64,000 nt of DNA from Catellatospora sp. KI3 (GTDB lineage Bacteria > Actinomycetota > Actinomycetes > Mycobacteriales > Micromonosporaceae), in NCBI RefSeq assembly GCF_029948125.1, contig NZ_JASAMB010000003.1, forward strand, positions 124,001 through 188,000, in the 5' to 3' direction. Every line of letters begins with the position of its first letter. The stretch's first letter is position 1. The position numbers were made by a program, and so were the translations under genes. Shown piece after piece: positions 15,863 to 24,971 of the stretch. The notes beneath the pieces were generated by a model. That model saw nothing but the letters and a program-made list of their open reading frames with translations, was not told the DNA's origin and made no database searches.

Positions 15863-18769
15863 TTGCGGTTCGGCATTCTGGGGCCGTTGGAGATCCTCGC
15901 CGATGAAGGTCCTGTCCTCCTTCGCCACCCGAGACACCGGGCGCTGCTGGCATATCTGCTGCTGCACCGCGGTCGCCTGATCACCACCGATGAGCTGGTC
16001 GGGGCGGTGTGGGGACTGCGGGCGCCCGCTACCGCGCGCTCCCAGATCCACGCGGGCATGTCCGCGTTGCGGCGGCACCTGCGCGCGGCCGGGGCGGACG
16101 GCACCGTCGCGACGCGGCCCGGCGGCTATCAGCTGTCCGCCGAGAAACTCGACGCCGACGCCTTTGAGCGGTGCCTGCGGCTGGCGCGGGCAGCCGACGA
16201 CCCGGCCGAGACGGCCCGCCTGGTGCGTGACGGGCTGGACCTGTGGCGCGGGGAGCCGCTGGCCGACGTCGCCGCAGCGTACGCCGGCGAGGCGCGGCGA
16301 CGGCTGCAGGACCGGCGGCTCGACGCCCTGGAGCTGCTAGCTGACGCGGAGCTGCGGCGCGGGCGGCCCGAGCAGGTGCGGGCGCTGCTGGCCGAGGCCG
16401 TCGACCGGCACCCCGAGCGGCAGCGGCTGGCCGCGCAGCTTGCGCTGGCGGCGCAGCGCTGCGGACCCGGTGACGAGCCAGACCAGCCGCTGCCGCGCCA
16501 GCTCCCGGCACGGATCCCCGCGTTCTGCGGCCGCGCGGCGCAGCTGTCGGCCCTCGACGGGCTGCTGACCGCGGGGGACGGGGCGATCGCGGTGGTGGCC
16601 GGGACCGCGGGGGTCGGCAAGACGGCGCTGGCCGTGCACTGGGCGCACCGGGTCGCCGACCGGTTCCCCGACGGGCAGCTCTACCTCAACCTGCGGGGGT
16701 ACGACCCGGCCAACGAGCCGATGCGGCCGGAGGAGGCGGTGCACAGCCTGCTCGATGCGCTGGCCGTGCCGCGGCTGCCCGAGGGCCTTGACGCGCAGGC
16801 CGGGATGCTGCGCAGCCTGCTGGCCCAGCGCCGAGTGCTGATCCTGCTCGACAACGCCCGCGACGCCGAGCAGGTGCAGCCGCTGCTGGTCGGCAGTCCT
16901 GGCTGTCTGACGCTGGTCACCAGCCGCGACCAGCTCACCGGGCTGGTCGTCGCGAATGGGGCGAGCCCGGTCAACCTGGACCTGCCGTCCGGACCCGATG
17001 CGCACGCCATGCTGACGGCCCGGTTGGGCGCGGCCCGGGTCGAGGCCGAACCGGACGCGGCTGAGGAGATCATCTCGCGGTGTGCGCGGCTGCCGCTGGC
17101 ACTGGCGACGGTCGCCGCCCATGCCGCAGCCCGGCCCGACTTCACGTTGCGGGCCCTGGCCGACGAGCTGCGCGAGGCCCAGTGGGGCCTGGACGCCTAC
17201 CGGGGCACCGACCTTCGCGCGGTGTTCTCGTGGTCCTACCGGGCACTGCGGCCGGCCGCGGCCACGCTGTTCCGTCTGCTCGGCCTGCACCCTGGCCCGG
17301 ACCTGGGCATCGCCGCGGCGGCGAGTCTGGCGGGGTTGCCTGTCCGCGAGACCCGTACGTTGCTGCTCCAACTGGGCCAGGCGAACCTGCTCACCGAACC
17401 CGCGCCGGGCCGCTTCGCGATGCACGACCTGCTGCGCGACTTCGCTCGCGAACTGGCCGGCGCTCTGCCCGACGACGGCGCGGACCTGCGGATGGTGCAG
17501 CACTATCTGCACACCGCCTACCGGGCCGACCGGCTGTTGCAGCCGTTCCGGCAGCCGATCGCCGTGGGAGCGCCGGACCCCGGGGTCACGGTCGACGGAC
17601 CGGCTGAGGTCGCATCGGCGTTGGCATGGTTCACCGCCGAGCGCAGTGTGCTGGTCGCGTGCGTCGGCTGGGCTGCCGAGCACGGCCTGCCGGCGCAGGC
17701 CCGGCAGCTGGCGTGGACCCTGGAGAACTTCTTCGACCTGCGCGGTCGCTGGCAGGACTGGGCCGCCACGCAGCAGATCGCCGTGGCCGCGGCCCGCAGC
17801 CTCGGCGACCGCGACGCCGAGGCGCACGGATACTGCAGCCGAGGGATGGCGCTGAACAAGATGCGCCGCCACGCCGAGGCGTACGAGCATCTGCGGGAGG
17901 CGCTGCGGCTGTTCACCGACAGCGGCGACAAGGCCAGGCAGGCGTGGTGCCATCGTGGTCTGGCCAACGTCTACGAGAGCCAGGGGCTGTACCGGCAGGC
18001 GCTGGAGCACGTGCTGGCGGCGCTGCCGCTGTCGCAGGAATTGGGCGACACGATGACCGAAGCCCGAACCCGCAACATGATCGGCTGGCTGCACGCGCGG
18101 CTGGGGGAGCACGGTCCCGCGCTGGCCTACAGCCAGCGGGCGTTCGAGCAGCTCAGTGGCTCGGGCAACCGGCACGCGCTCGCGCACGTGCACCACAGCC
18201 TCGGCTACATCCACCACCATCGCCGCGACCTTGACCGTGCCGCGACGCACTACCGGCAGGCGGCGCTGCTTTTCCAGGAGATCGGCAACCGGTACGAGGA
18301 GGCCGAGGTGCTGCTGCACGAGGGCGACACGCGCCACGTCGGCGGCGACCACGCGGGCGCGGCCGGATCGTGGCGGCGCGCGCTGGCGATCCTGGAGGAC
18401 CTGGGGCATCCGGCGGTACGCGACGCCGCCCGGCGGCTGAGCGGGAACGCCCCGGTGGCGGACCTGCCCGTCGCGCTGGCGGGGCGGCTGGACGGATTCA
18501 TGCGCCGGGCGGGGATCGGCGCGAAGACGCTGAGCAAGCTGACCGGTGTGCCGCGCACGGCCATCGACAACTGGCGGGACGGCACGGTGCGCAGGCCCCG
18601 CGACTGGCGGCCGCTGGTGCGCATCGCCCGGGTGCTGTCGCTGACCCGGGGCGAGACCGATGCGCTGCTCACCTCGGCCCGACACGCCGATCTTGCCGAA
18701 CTGCACCACGGCCTGCCCGCCGGTCATCCGGACCGGGCGAGCCTCGGCTGGTGGCTGGCGTCGACGTGA
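15863..18769 (+). CDS. SARP/AfsR-type regulator with NB-ARC, TPR and C-terminal HTH
   Basis: A 968-residue regulator. Order: an OmpR-like winged helix (1-90, LRFGILGPLEIL), a BTAD activation domain (about 95-235), an NB-ARC ATPase with Walker A GTAGVGKTAL near residue 248 and ILLDNA as Walker B, and a TPR array (about 560-860). It ends in a Cro-like helix-turn-helix (GAKTLSKLTGVPRTAIDNW) near 885-940. AfsR family members activate secondary-metabolite genes through the N-terminal winged helix, gated by ATP binding. A second DNA-binding domain at the C terminus is unusual. The TTG at 15863 is chosen because AAGGAAGGA lies 7 bases before it and the family N terminus begins there. No biosynthetic target is adjacent. 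Confidence 0.88.
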   Translation: MRFGILGPLEILADEGPVLLRHPRHRALLAYLLLHRGRLITTDELVGAVWGLRAPATARSQIHAGMSALRRHLRAAGADGTVATRPGGYQLSAEKLDADAFERCLRLARAADDPAETARLVRDGLDLWRGEPLADVAAAYAGEARRRLQDRRLDALELLADAELRRGRPEQVRALLAEAVDRHPERQRLAAQLALAAQRCGPGDEPDQPLPRQLPARIPAFCGRAAQLSALDGLLTAGDGAIAVVAGTAGVGKTALAVHWAHRVADRFPDGQLYLNLRGYDPANEPMRPEEAVHSLLDALAVPRLPEGLDAQAGMLRSLLAQRRVLILLDNARDAEQVQPLLVGSPGCLTLVTSRDQLTGLVVANGASPVNLDLPSGPDAHAMLTARLGAARVEAEPDAAEEIISRCARLPLALATVAAHAAARPDFTLRALADELREAQWGLDAYRGTDLRAVFSWSYRALRPAAATLFRLLGLHPGPDLGIAAAASLAGLPVRETRTLLLQLGQANLLTEPAPGRFAMHDLLRDFARELAGALPDDGADLRMVQHYLHTAYRADRLLQPFRQPIAVGAPDPGVTVDGPAEVASALAWFTAERSVLVACVGWAAEHGLPAQARQLAWTLENFFDLRGRWQDWAATQQIAVAAARSLGDRDAEAHGYCSRGMALNKMRRHAEAYEHLREALRLFTDSGDKARQAWCHRGLANVYESQGLYRQALEHVLAALPLSQELGDTMTEARTRNMIGWLHARLGEHGPALAYSQRAFEQLSGSGNRHALAHVHHSLGYIHHHRRDLDRAATHYRQAALLFQEIGNRYEEAEVLLHEGDTRHVGGDHAGAAGSWRRALAILEDLGHPAVRDAARRLSGNAPVADLPVALAGRLDGFMRRAGIGAKTLSKLTGVPRTAIDNWRDGTVRRPRDWRPLVRIARVLSLTRGETDALLTSARHADLAELHHGLPAGHPDRASLGWWLAST

Positions 18770-18772
18770 GGC

Positions 18773-18803
18773 CCGGGGTGTGCCGGCCCGCAGCACACCC
18801 CGG
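18773..18803. terminator. bidirectional terminator hairpin
   Basis: CCGGGGTGTGC (18773-18783) and its perfect complement (18793-18803) with a 9-base loop lie between the convergent SARP and M23 genes. Confidence 0.75.
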
Positions 18804-18810
18804 ACCGGTG

Positions 18811-19593
18811 TCAGCAGCGCGGGACGCTGGGGATGAAGCCCGGGTAACCGGTGAGGCTGTTGGTGTCGGGCACGAACCGCGAGGGCCCGATGCGGTTCCA
18901 GACCGTGCTGGTGCCGTACTTGCCGGTGACCGACTGCCCGGTGATCTGGCAGTAGATCGTGATGTACGCGCCGTCGGCGATCGTGCCCTGCAGGCTGAAC
19001 GTACTGCCCGGACCCGAGTACATCGGCTGTGCCGCCCCGCTGGACGTGTCGATCCAGCCGGCGCCGGTGTTCGCGCCCTGGCAGGCGTTGGTGCTGGTGT
19101 AGGAGGCGTTGCCGTAGTAGCTGGCCTGGACGCCGTCGAACTTGGCCTTCACGATGGCCCCGTTGAGCCGCTGCTCGTAGTGCAGGTGCGGGCCGGTGGA
19201 GTCGCCGGTGCTGCCGACGTAGCCGATGAGGGTGCCGTAGCCGACGACCGCACCCTGAGCGACGACGTACTGCTTGAGGTGGGCGTAGAGCGTCTGGTGG
19301 CCGGTGAGGTGCAGGATGCGCACGTGCTTGCCGTACCCGGCGGTGCCGTTGTCCTTGACCAGGTCGACAGTGCCGGGGGCGCTGGCGTAGACGGGCGATC
19401 CGTCGCCGCCCGCGCGGGTGAGGTCGATGGCCTCCAGTGGGTTGTGGTCGGTTCGGGTGTTGCCGTTCCAGACCTGCCCGCACGGGAAGGGCAGCTTGTA
19501 GACCGGCGCGGCCGCGGCGGGGGAGGCCGCGAACAGCACCGCGGCGCCCGCGAGCGCGGTGACCAGCGCTGCCCTCAGTGATCTGCGAAGCAT
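18811..19593 (-). CDS. secreted M23 (LytM-like) metallopeptidase
   Basis: A 260-residue exported protein. A Sec signal (MLRRSLRAALV to about AAAAAP) is followed by an M23 domain with the first zinc ligands in DHNPLEAIDL and the HxH pair in GPHLHYE. The last about 80 residues are Cys-containing and SH3-like (SLQGTIADGAYITIYC), suited to cell-wall binding. M23 enzymes cut peptidoglycan peptides, though secreted actinobacterial forms can also be lytic towards other bacteria. AGGAAGG lies 6 bases before the ATG and overlaps the stop of the fibronectin-like gene 12 bases upstream, so the two are co-transcribed. Confidence 0.9.
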   Translation of the reverse strand: MLRRSLRAALVTALAGAAVLFAASPAAAAPVYKLPFPCGQVWNGNTRTDHNPLEAIDLTRAGGDGSPVYASAPGTVDLVKDNGTAGYGKHVRILHLTGHQTLYAHLKQYVVAQGAVVGYGTLIGYVGSTGDSTGPHLHYEQRLNGAIVKAKFDGVQASYYGNASYTSTNACQGANTGAGWIDTSSGAAQPMYSGPGSTFSLQGTIADGAYITIYCQITGQSVTGKYGTSTVWNRIGPSRFVPDTNSLTGYPGFIPSVPRC

Positions 19594-19605
19594 CAGAGGT
19601 CCTTC

Positions 19606-19908
19606 CTAGAGGGTGGTCGCGCAGGTGTACGGCGTCCAGGCCGACTTGCCGACGAGGTTGTAGGCGCGCACGCGGTAGCACTTGTACGCCTTCGACGCCA
19701 GCAGCGAGTTGACGAAGCGGGTCGTGTTGGCCCCGACGGTCCAGGTGGCGACGCCGTCGGACACCTCGAAGCCGGTCTCGTTGCTGGAGTTGTCCTGCCA
19801 GATCACCCTGATCTGCGACGTGCTCAGTGCGGTGGCCTGCTGGTCCGACGGCGCCGGGGGCGCGGCCGGGACGGTGGCCAGCGCGGCGGCGAGCAATACC
19901 TTGATCAT
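19606..19908 (-). CDS. small secreted fibronectin-III-like protein
   Basis: A 100-residue exported protein. A signal peptide (MIKVLLAAALATVPAAP) precedes a single FN3-like domain with the pattern IRVIWQDNSSNETGFEV, WTVGANTTRF and YKCYRVRAYN, ending TPYTCATTL. The two cysteines could form a disulfide. FN3 modules in secreted actinobacterial hydrolases bind polymers. Here the domain is a separate polypeptide translated just before the M23 peptidase, so it may be a targeting partner. AGGAG stands 5 bases before the ATG. A degenerate copy lies immediately upstream. Confidence 0.8.
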   Translation of the reverse strand: MIKVLLAAALATVPAAPPAPSDQQATALSTSQIRVIWQDNSSNETGFEVSDGVATWTVGANTTRFVNSLLASKAYKCYRVRAYNLVGKSAWTPYTCATTL

Positions 19909-19921
19909 GTGGGCTCCTCTG

Positions 19922-20113
19922 CTAGAAGGTGGTGGTGGTGCAGGCGTCGGGCGTCCTCGCGGACTAGCCGTAGGCGTGGTAGGACCGCACGACGAAGCAC
20001 GTGTACTTCTTCGACGGCAGGCCGGGGTGCGGTCGGACGGTGACGTCGAAGGTTCCTTCCCCGACGTCAACACCGAGCCCGATCGTCGTGCGGGCGCGGT
20101 CGGCCTTCCAGCC
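19922..20113 (-). pseudogene. nonsense-mutated copy of the FN3-like protein
   Basis: In one minus-strand frame the sequence reads QIHGWKADRARTTIGLG, TFDVTVRP and KKYTCFVVRSYHAYG. Then comes an in-frame TAG (19964-19966), then SARTPDACTTTTF and a second TAG. This parallels the intact neighbour (YKCYRVRAYNLVG, then KSAWTPYTCATTL). The internal TAG sits where the neighbour has Lys (GK-SAW against G-stop-SAR). The 5' part also runs into a TAA, so signal peptide and start are lost. This is a tandem duplication with one copy inactivated. Confidence 0.72.
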
Positions 20114-20638
20114 ATGAATCTGCACCTGTTACTCACCGTGACGGCACATCGGGCATGGCGGGACCGGCCCCGGCGGCTGTGCCGGTCAGCTCTACGTCGC
20201 CGGCCTGTCGCGACCGCGGCCGTGGCGGCCGCACATCCGGTGCCGGCTGCGGCTCTACTGGCGCGAAGGCCAGGTGGTTCGATGGTCGAGTCCGGCAGGG
20301 CTCGCAGTGCTTCCCGTCGCCCTCTGTCGATCGATGTGGCGGGGCGTCGTCTCCGGGACCTGATGCCGGCCTGCCCGGGGTACGGGTTCGCGTCTCGCGG
20401 CGCGGAAAACCGGCGGAGTTGACCGAGGAGGACCGTGTTCGTCGCGTCGACGGGCCGACCGGGCGACGGCTGATGCCCGCGCCGCGTAGGCCGGAGGGGG
20501 TTTGTCGGACCGCGCCGGGCGGTATCGGCTGGACATGAGCCTTTCCGCCACCGCCCGTCGCACGGCGCAGTAGGCGACGATGTCGCCGACGCGGGATAGC
20601 AGGGCCGGATCCGTCGCGCCCGGGGCCGCGGCGACCCG
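20114..20638. other. intergenic, no gene seen
   Basis: About 520 bases without a supported gene. Long minus-strand frames here are Arg/Pro/Ser-rich shadows with no start signal or motif. Only the remnants on either side are recognisable. Confidence 0.5.
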
Positions 20639-20875
20639 AAGGCGGTCACGCTCGGTGCGGACCGGCTCGACTACACCAAGGGAGTCGAGCACCGGCTCAA
20701 GGCTACAAAGGGATCTTCTACCGTACCCCGAAAGGTCGTGGCGCAGGTCCGTCCCGCCCGGCTGAGAGTGCGCGCGACCAGGCATTACGTAAGGGTGGAG
20801 CGGGAGGTTGGCCGGATCAACGGTGATTTCGGCCGTGTCGGCGTGCCTGCCGTGCATTACTGCGCCAGCCGTACA
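20639..20875 (+). pseudogene. otsA: trehalose-6-phosphate synthase (OtsA) remnant with internal deletion
   Basis: One continuous plus-strand frame encodes VTLGADRLDYTKGVEHRLK, the OtsA nucleotide-sugar loop. After about 12 non-matching codons it encodes VVAQV and VEREVGRINGDFGRVGVPAVHY, the OtsA region that normally lies about 40 residues later. The intervening segment and everything else of the roughly 460-residue enzyme are absent, with no start. The frame continues into non-homologous sequence to 21160. It is clearly a relic and not a small functional protein. Confidence 0.72.
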
Positions 20876-21145
20876 GTCGGTGCGGGCGACCGACGTCCGC
20901 CCTCGGTCGGCTCCCGCTGCCTCCGCGGAGCAACGGGCTCCCCTTGCCTTCGGGCAGGGTCGACCGAAAGGTGGGCGCCCATGGCACGCGACCGGATCCG
21001 TCGCGGGCCTGGCCGGACATCCGGCCACCGCAAGACCGCCGTGATCGTGACGGCGGTACTGCTGCCCTGCATGACCAGCGTTGGAGTCGAGGCGATCCGC
21101 CAGGTCGCACCGATCGTCCGAGTGGTCGTCGGCAGCGAGAACGGG
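20876..21145. other. intergenic, continuing open frame without homology
   Basis: The frame of the OtsA relic stays open to 21160, but the encoded residues are Arg/Gly/Pro-rich and show no motif. No ribosome site or alternative gene is seen. Confidence 0.45.
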
Positions 21146-21171
21146 TGTGGCCCCGCCTAGGCGGGGCCACA
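21146..21171. terminator. terminator-like hairpin
   Basis: TGTGGCCCCGCC (21146-21157) pairs perfectly with 21160-21171 around TA. It could terminate the TPR regulator-like gene on the minus strand or transcripts from the left. Confidence 0.6.
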
Positions 21172-21173
21172 GC

Positions 21174-21227
21174 GCGGAAGAGGGCTCCTGCTTCTGAGTT
21201 CGCAGCCCTGGGCAGGGGCTCTTCCGC
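21174..21227. repeat. imperfect inverted repeat
   Basis: GCGGAAGAG (21174-21182) is complementary to 21219-21227, with CTGC/GCAG inside. A second stem-loop lies directly next to the previous hairpin. The doubled hairpins and nearby relics could mark an old recombination boundary, but no transposase or target duplication is visible. Confidence 0.45.
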
Positions 21228-21384
21228 AACGCGGTCCATCCGGCACACGTCCACGTAGATTGTGCCGCCGCCATGACCCGATCGCATCCCGCGCCTCCCA
21301 GACATGCCGCGCCGACACCCGCCGCAACAGACCCTGTCGAGGCACTCCCACCCTCCATCGCCGCCGGCACGGGTCACGCGTGGC

Positions 21385-23298
21385 TCAGCTCGGCCGGTAA
21401 GAGCAGCGGACTCCGGTCCGCACCGCCGCTCGCAGCTCCTCGCCGATGACCGGGTCGGCGGCCGCGATCCGGTCCAGGGCACGGCGGATCGCCTTGCCGA
21501 CCGCGACCCTGGCGCGTTCGCCGCTGCCGGTGAAGCTGCGGACCCGGCCGTGCAGCCCGGTGGCGGCGGCCAGCTCCGCGATCAGCCAGTCCTTCTCCGC
21601 CCGGGTCCGTTCGGCGCGAGCCAGGTCGTTGGCGGCCTCGGCGCTGTCGAGCTCGTCCTGCAGCTCGGCCAGCTTGCGCCGGTAGGCCTGCTTGGCGGCG
21701 TCGTCGAGCACCGGCTGGGCGACGTCGGTGGTGGGCACGGGCCGACCGGGCCCGACGGCGAGATCGACGGCGGGTATCTCGAAGCCCGGATTGGCCAGCA
21801 GCGCGGCGAGGTAGCCCATGCCGACGCTGTCGTCGACGGTCGCGGTGCGGTGGCCGAGCTCGATCTCCCAGCTGGCGCCCTGTCGTCGACACAGCGCGGG
21901 CCGCTTGACGGCACGGCCAGGCGCGGGCCGGAACACGCCGGCGGGCAGCGACATGCCGAGGTCGGCGGCTTCGCGGTCGGCAAGGTGGTGTTCGGTATCG
22001 GCCTGGGCGCGGTCACCGGGGGCGGCACGCAGGCGCAGCGCCTCGGCGAGGCGGGCACGGGAGGTGGTGGCGGCCGGGAAGTGGCCCAGGACGAGGTTGT
22101 CGTGCACGGCGGCCCTGAGGTGACGGACAGCCCGGTCCGGCTCGCCCGTGGTCAGGGCGGCGACACCGAGAGCCTGCTGGACGGAGCCGAAGCAGCTGAT
22201 GCCGACACTGGCGAGCATGGGCAGGTGGCCGTACGGGGCGAGCAGGTTGTAGGCGGCCGCGGCCGTGGCGGGGTCGCCGAGCAGGCAGGCGGTCTCGACG
22301 ACGCCGTACAGGCACACCAGCCAGCTGCTGGAGCGGGGCAGACAGGCGAGGTCGGGGCCGGTGAGGCGGGCCAGGGCGGCGGTGGCCTGGCGGTGGTCTC
22401 CGGCGCGGGCGCGGGCCAGGGCCCACGCGGCGAGGAAGGAGTTGTCGGTGGCGCTGAGCGTGGGTGAATTGACCATCTCTTCGAGCATCGGCAGCAGTTC
22501 GTCGGTGCGACCCTGGTACCAGCGCAGGGCGAACAGGTGCGCGCCGTACCAGCCCGAGCTGTCGGCGTCTCCGGCCTGCCGGCCGCGGTGCGCGCAGGCG
22601 GTCGCCAGGGTCTCGGCGTCGGCGAAGCGGCCGGCCCGGATCAGCAGCATCACGTCGACGGCTTGCACGACGAAGGACACGGCCAGGTGATCCTGCTCGG
22701 CCAGCAACTGTTTCAGTTCGGTGAGGCTGCGTTCGGCGTGCGGATCGGCGTCGAGGAAACGCCCCGCGGTCTGCCACAGCATGCCCATGACCAGGTCGGA
22801 GCGGCAGCCGGCGTCCACGGCGGCGGCGAGGATCCGGCGGCTCAGCTCGCGGCGCTGCGGGCCGTGGTCGGGTCCGAGCAGGCAGTGGTACGCCAGGCTG
22901 ATCGCCTCGGTGAGCACCACCGGGTCGCCGCTGCGTTCGGCCTCGGCCAGTGCGGCGAGGATGTCGGCGGTTCGGCCGCGACGGTAGTCGGCCTCGGCGG
23001 TCTGGCGCAGTCTGATCCGCAGGGCCAGCGGGGATCGCGGGTCGAGCGTGGACAGCGCACGGGCCAGGCGTGCCTCGACGGCGGCCGCCGCGGCGGCCCC
23101 GCGATGCTCGTGCACCCACAGACCGGCCTGGCCCAGCGCGGCCAGGGCCTGAGCCTGCGGGTCGCCTGCCTGCTCGGCCTGCCGGTAGGCGAGCTCGAAG
23201 TGGATTCTGCTGCGCCACAGGTCTCCTTCGGTCCACAGTGCTCGGGTGCCGTGGTCCAGCGGACTGCCCTCGGTGATGACGAGATCTGCGGGTCGCAT
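21385..23298 (-). CDS. TPR-rich regulator-like protein with actinobacterial C-terminal domain
   Basis: A 637-residue cytoplasmic protein. Residues 1-430 are alpha-helical TPR-like repeats (FELAYRQAEQAGD, LARALSTLDPRSPLALR, EAETLA-type pairs). Residues about 440-640 match the tail found in many actinobacterial AAA/LuxR- or SARP-type proteins. These are the GMGYLAALLANPGFEIPAVDL segment, a charged helix DELDSAEAANDLARAER, and ERARVAVGKAIRRAL ending near VRTGVRCSYRP. No ATPase or DNA-binding domain is present, so it may be a partner or a degenerate regulator. The ATG at 23298 follows GGGGAGGG. It is divergent from the MocR gene. Confidence 0.75.
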   Translation of the reverse strand: MRPADLVITEGSPLDHGTRALWTEGDLWRSRIHFELAYRQAEQAGDPQAQALAALGQAGLWVHEHRGAAAAAAVEARLARALSTLDPRSPLALRIRLRQTAEADYRRGRTADILAALAEAERSGDPVVLTEAISLAYHCLLGPDHGPQRRELSRRILAAAVDAGCRSDLVMGMLWQTAGRFLDADPHAERSLTELKQLLAEQDHLAVSFVVQAVDVMLLIRAGRFADAETLATACAHRGRQAGDADSSGWYGAHLFALRWYQGRTDELLPMLEEMVNSPTLSATDNSFLAAWALARARAGDHRQATAALARLTGPDLACLPRSSSWLVCLYGVVETACLLGDPATAAAAYNLLAPYGHLPMLASVGISCFGSVQQALGVAALTTGEPDRAVRHLRAAVHDNLVLGHFPAATTSRARLAEALRLRAAPGDRAQADTEHHLADREAADLGMSLPAGVFRPAPGRAVKRPALCRRQGASWEIELGHRTATVDDSVGMGYLAALLANPGFEIPAVDLAVGPGRPVPTTDVAQPVLDDAAKQAYRRKLAELQDELDSAEAANDLARAERTRAEKDWLIAELAAATGLHGRVRSFTGSGERARVAVGKAIRRALDRIAAADPVIGEELRAAVRTGVRCSYRPS

Positions 23299-23491
23299 GC
23301 GCCCTCCCCGGCAAAATGAACCGACCACTGCTGCCTATTGCTGTGATGCTGGCCTCGGTGCGCTCGAGGTGTCAATCGCAAATATCCGCCACCGTCTCCA
23401 TGTATCAGCAGCTTGATGTACCGGTTGCGGTCAGCATATGTGACAGTGATTACTTTCGATACCTCAGTGCAATTTGCTCCGATGCAATGTA

Positions 23492-23520
23492 TTGACAGCC
23501 CCGACCATGCGGTACATGAT
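23492..23520 (+). promoter_or_regulatory. promoter of the MocR-type regulator
   Basis: A perfect -35 TTGACA (23492-23497), a 17-base spacer and CATGAT (23515-23520) sit 38 bases before the ATG. The whole stretch 23400-23520 is markedly A/T-rich for this genome and also serves the divergent minus-strand gene. Confidence 0.55.
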
Positions 23521-23557
23521 TCGGCCGTTGACCCGGTCCGTCGCGCAGAGGATTCCC

Positions 23558-24892
23558 ATGGACGACTTTCGACTCGTGGCCGACGCGGTCGAGGCTGAGA
23601 TCCGCTCGGGGCGGCTGGCGGCCGGTGACCGCCTCCTGCCGCAGCGGGAGTTCGCCCGGCACCGCGGCATGGCCGTCTCGACCGCCGCCCGGGTGTACCG
23701 GGAACTGGTCAGCCGGGGCCTGGTAGCCGGCGAGGTCGGCCGGGGCACCTATGTGCTGCCCGGCGGCTCCCGCCCGCCGACCGGTCCCGCCACCTCAGGC
23801 ATCGTCGACCTGGAGGCGAACTTCCCGGTGCTGCCCGGCCAGGCCGAGATGATGGCCCCGACCATGGCGCGACTGCTGCACAGCCCGTCGTTCGCGGCCA
23901 GCCTGGAGCCCGTTCCGGCCGCGGGGACAGCCGAGGCCCGCTCGGCGACCGCACGGTTCCTCAGCCGCCGGGACTGGACGCCCGCCCCCGACCGGGTGCT
24001 GTTCACCGGCAGCGGCCGGCAGGCCATCGCCGCCGCGATCGCGGCCCTGGTCCCGCCGGGCGGCAGGCTCGGCGTGGAGGAGCTGACCTACCCGGTGGTC
24101 AAGGCGATCGCGGCGCGGCTCGGCGTCACCCTGGTCCCGATCCGGATGGACGAACACGGCCTGGAGCCCACCGACCTGCGCGAGTCGCACCGGCGCGACC
24201 CCCTGGGCGCCGTCTACCTGCAACCGACCCTGCACAACCCGCTCGGGATCACCATGCCCGACCGGCGCCGCGACCAGATCCGCGACCTGCTCGGCGAACT
24301 GGACCTCATCGCGATCGAGGACGGCGTCAACGCCTACCTCGCCCGGCAGGCCCTGCCGCTGGCCGCGACCGCCGGACACCGCACGGTGTACGTCGACAGC
24401 CTCACCAAGCAGATCGCGCCAGGACTGAGCCTCGGCGTCGTCGTGGCACCCCCCGGGCTCGACGCGGAATTGGCCGCGAGCATCCGGTCCGGACCGTGGC
24501 CGGCGACCGGTTTCGCGCTGGCCGCGACGTCCGCGCTGATGGACGACGGCACCGCCGCCCGCATCGTGGCGGCCAAGCAGGCCGACGCCTCCGCCCGGCA
24601 GCGGATCGCCGCCGAGCGGCTGGCGGGCTTCGACGTCAGCGCCGACCCGGACTCCTACCACTGCTGGTGGCGGCTGCCGGACCGGTGGCGCACCGACACG
24701 TTCGTCGCCGCCGCGGCCCGGCACGGCATCTCGGTGAGTCCCGGGGCCGCGTTCGCGGTCGATCCGCAGCAGGTCCCCAACGCGATCCGCATCGCCGTGT
24801 CCGCGCCGGACCTGCCGGGCCTGGCCGCCGCCCTCGACACGCTCGCGGGTCTCGCGCGGGCCCGGCCGGAGGACACGGGTCCGGCGTACTGA
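23558..24892 (+). CDS. MocR-family regulator (GntR HTH + PLP aminotransferase fold)
   Basis: A 444-residue regulator. It has an N-terminal GntR winged helix (MDDFRLVADAVEAEIRSG, LLPQREFARHRGMAVSTAARVYREL) and a class I aminotransferase-like domain from about residue 85. That domain carries the PLP lysine in DSLTKQIAPGLSLG and the QPTLHNPLG asparagine motif. MocR proteins (GabR, PdxR) sense amines or PLP through the aminotransferase fold. GAGGA lies 6 bases before the ATG; an upstream extension in frame is disfavoured because it would cover the promoter. The target is unknown. The divergent TPR gene and the downstream secreted gene are the local candidates. Confidence 0.92.
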   Translation: MDDFRLVADAVEAEIRSGRLAAGDRLLPQREFARHRGMAVSTAARVYRELVSRGLVAGEVGRGTYVLPGGSRPPTGPATSGIVDLEANFPVLPGQAEMMAPTMARLLHSPSFAASLEPVPAAGTAEARSATARFLSRRDWTPAPDRVLFTGSGRQAIAAAIAALVPPGGRLGVEELTYPVVKAIAARLGVTLVPIRMDEHGLEPTDLRESHRRDPLGAVYLQPTLHNPLGITMPDRRRDQIRDLLGELDLIAIEDGVNAYLARQALPLAATAGHRTVYVDSLTKQIAPGLSLGVVVAPPGLDAELAASIRSGPWPATGFALAATSALMDDGTAARIVAAKQADASARQRIAAERLAGFDVSADPDSYHCWWRLPDRWRTDTFVAAAARHGISVSPGAAFAVDPQQVPNAIRIAVSAPDLPGLAAALDTLAGLARARPEDTGPAY

Positions 24893-24971
24893 GCCGGGGT
24901 GGAACCGCGGGGAACGGCATGGAACGCCGTAGTGGCTGTCATGTGCCACAACGGATTCGGAAGGACCCGCA

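Noticed and set aside
16337-19681. Open frame of 1114 codons on the minus strand
   Set aside because: It is antisense to the SARP gene, is Arg/Gln/Val-rich as expected from third-position G/C, and has no motif. The real minus-strand gene here (M23 peptidase) is in another frame.
20738-21160. A 140-codon plus-strand gene
   Set aside because: Only the first about 45 residues resemble anything, and that is an OtsA internal fragment. There is no start signal.
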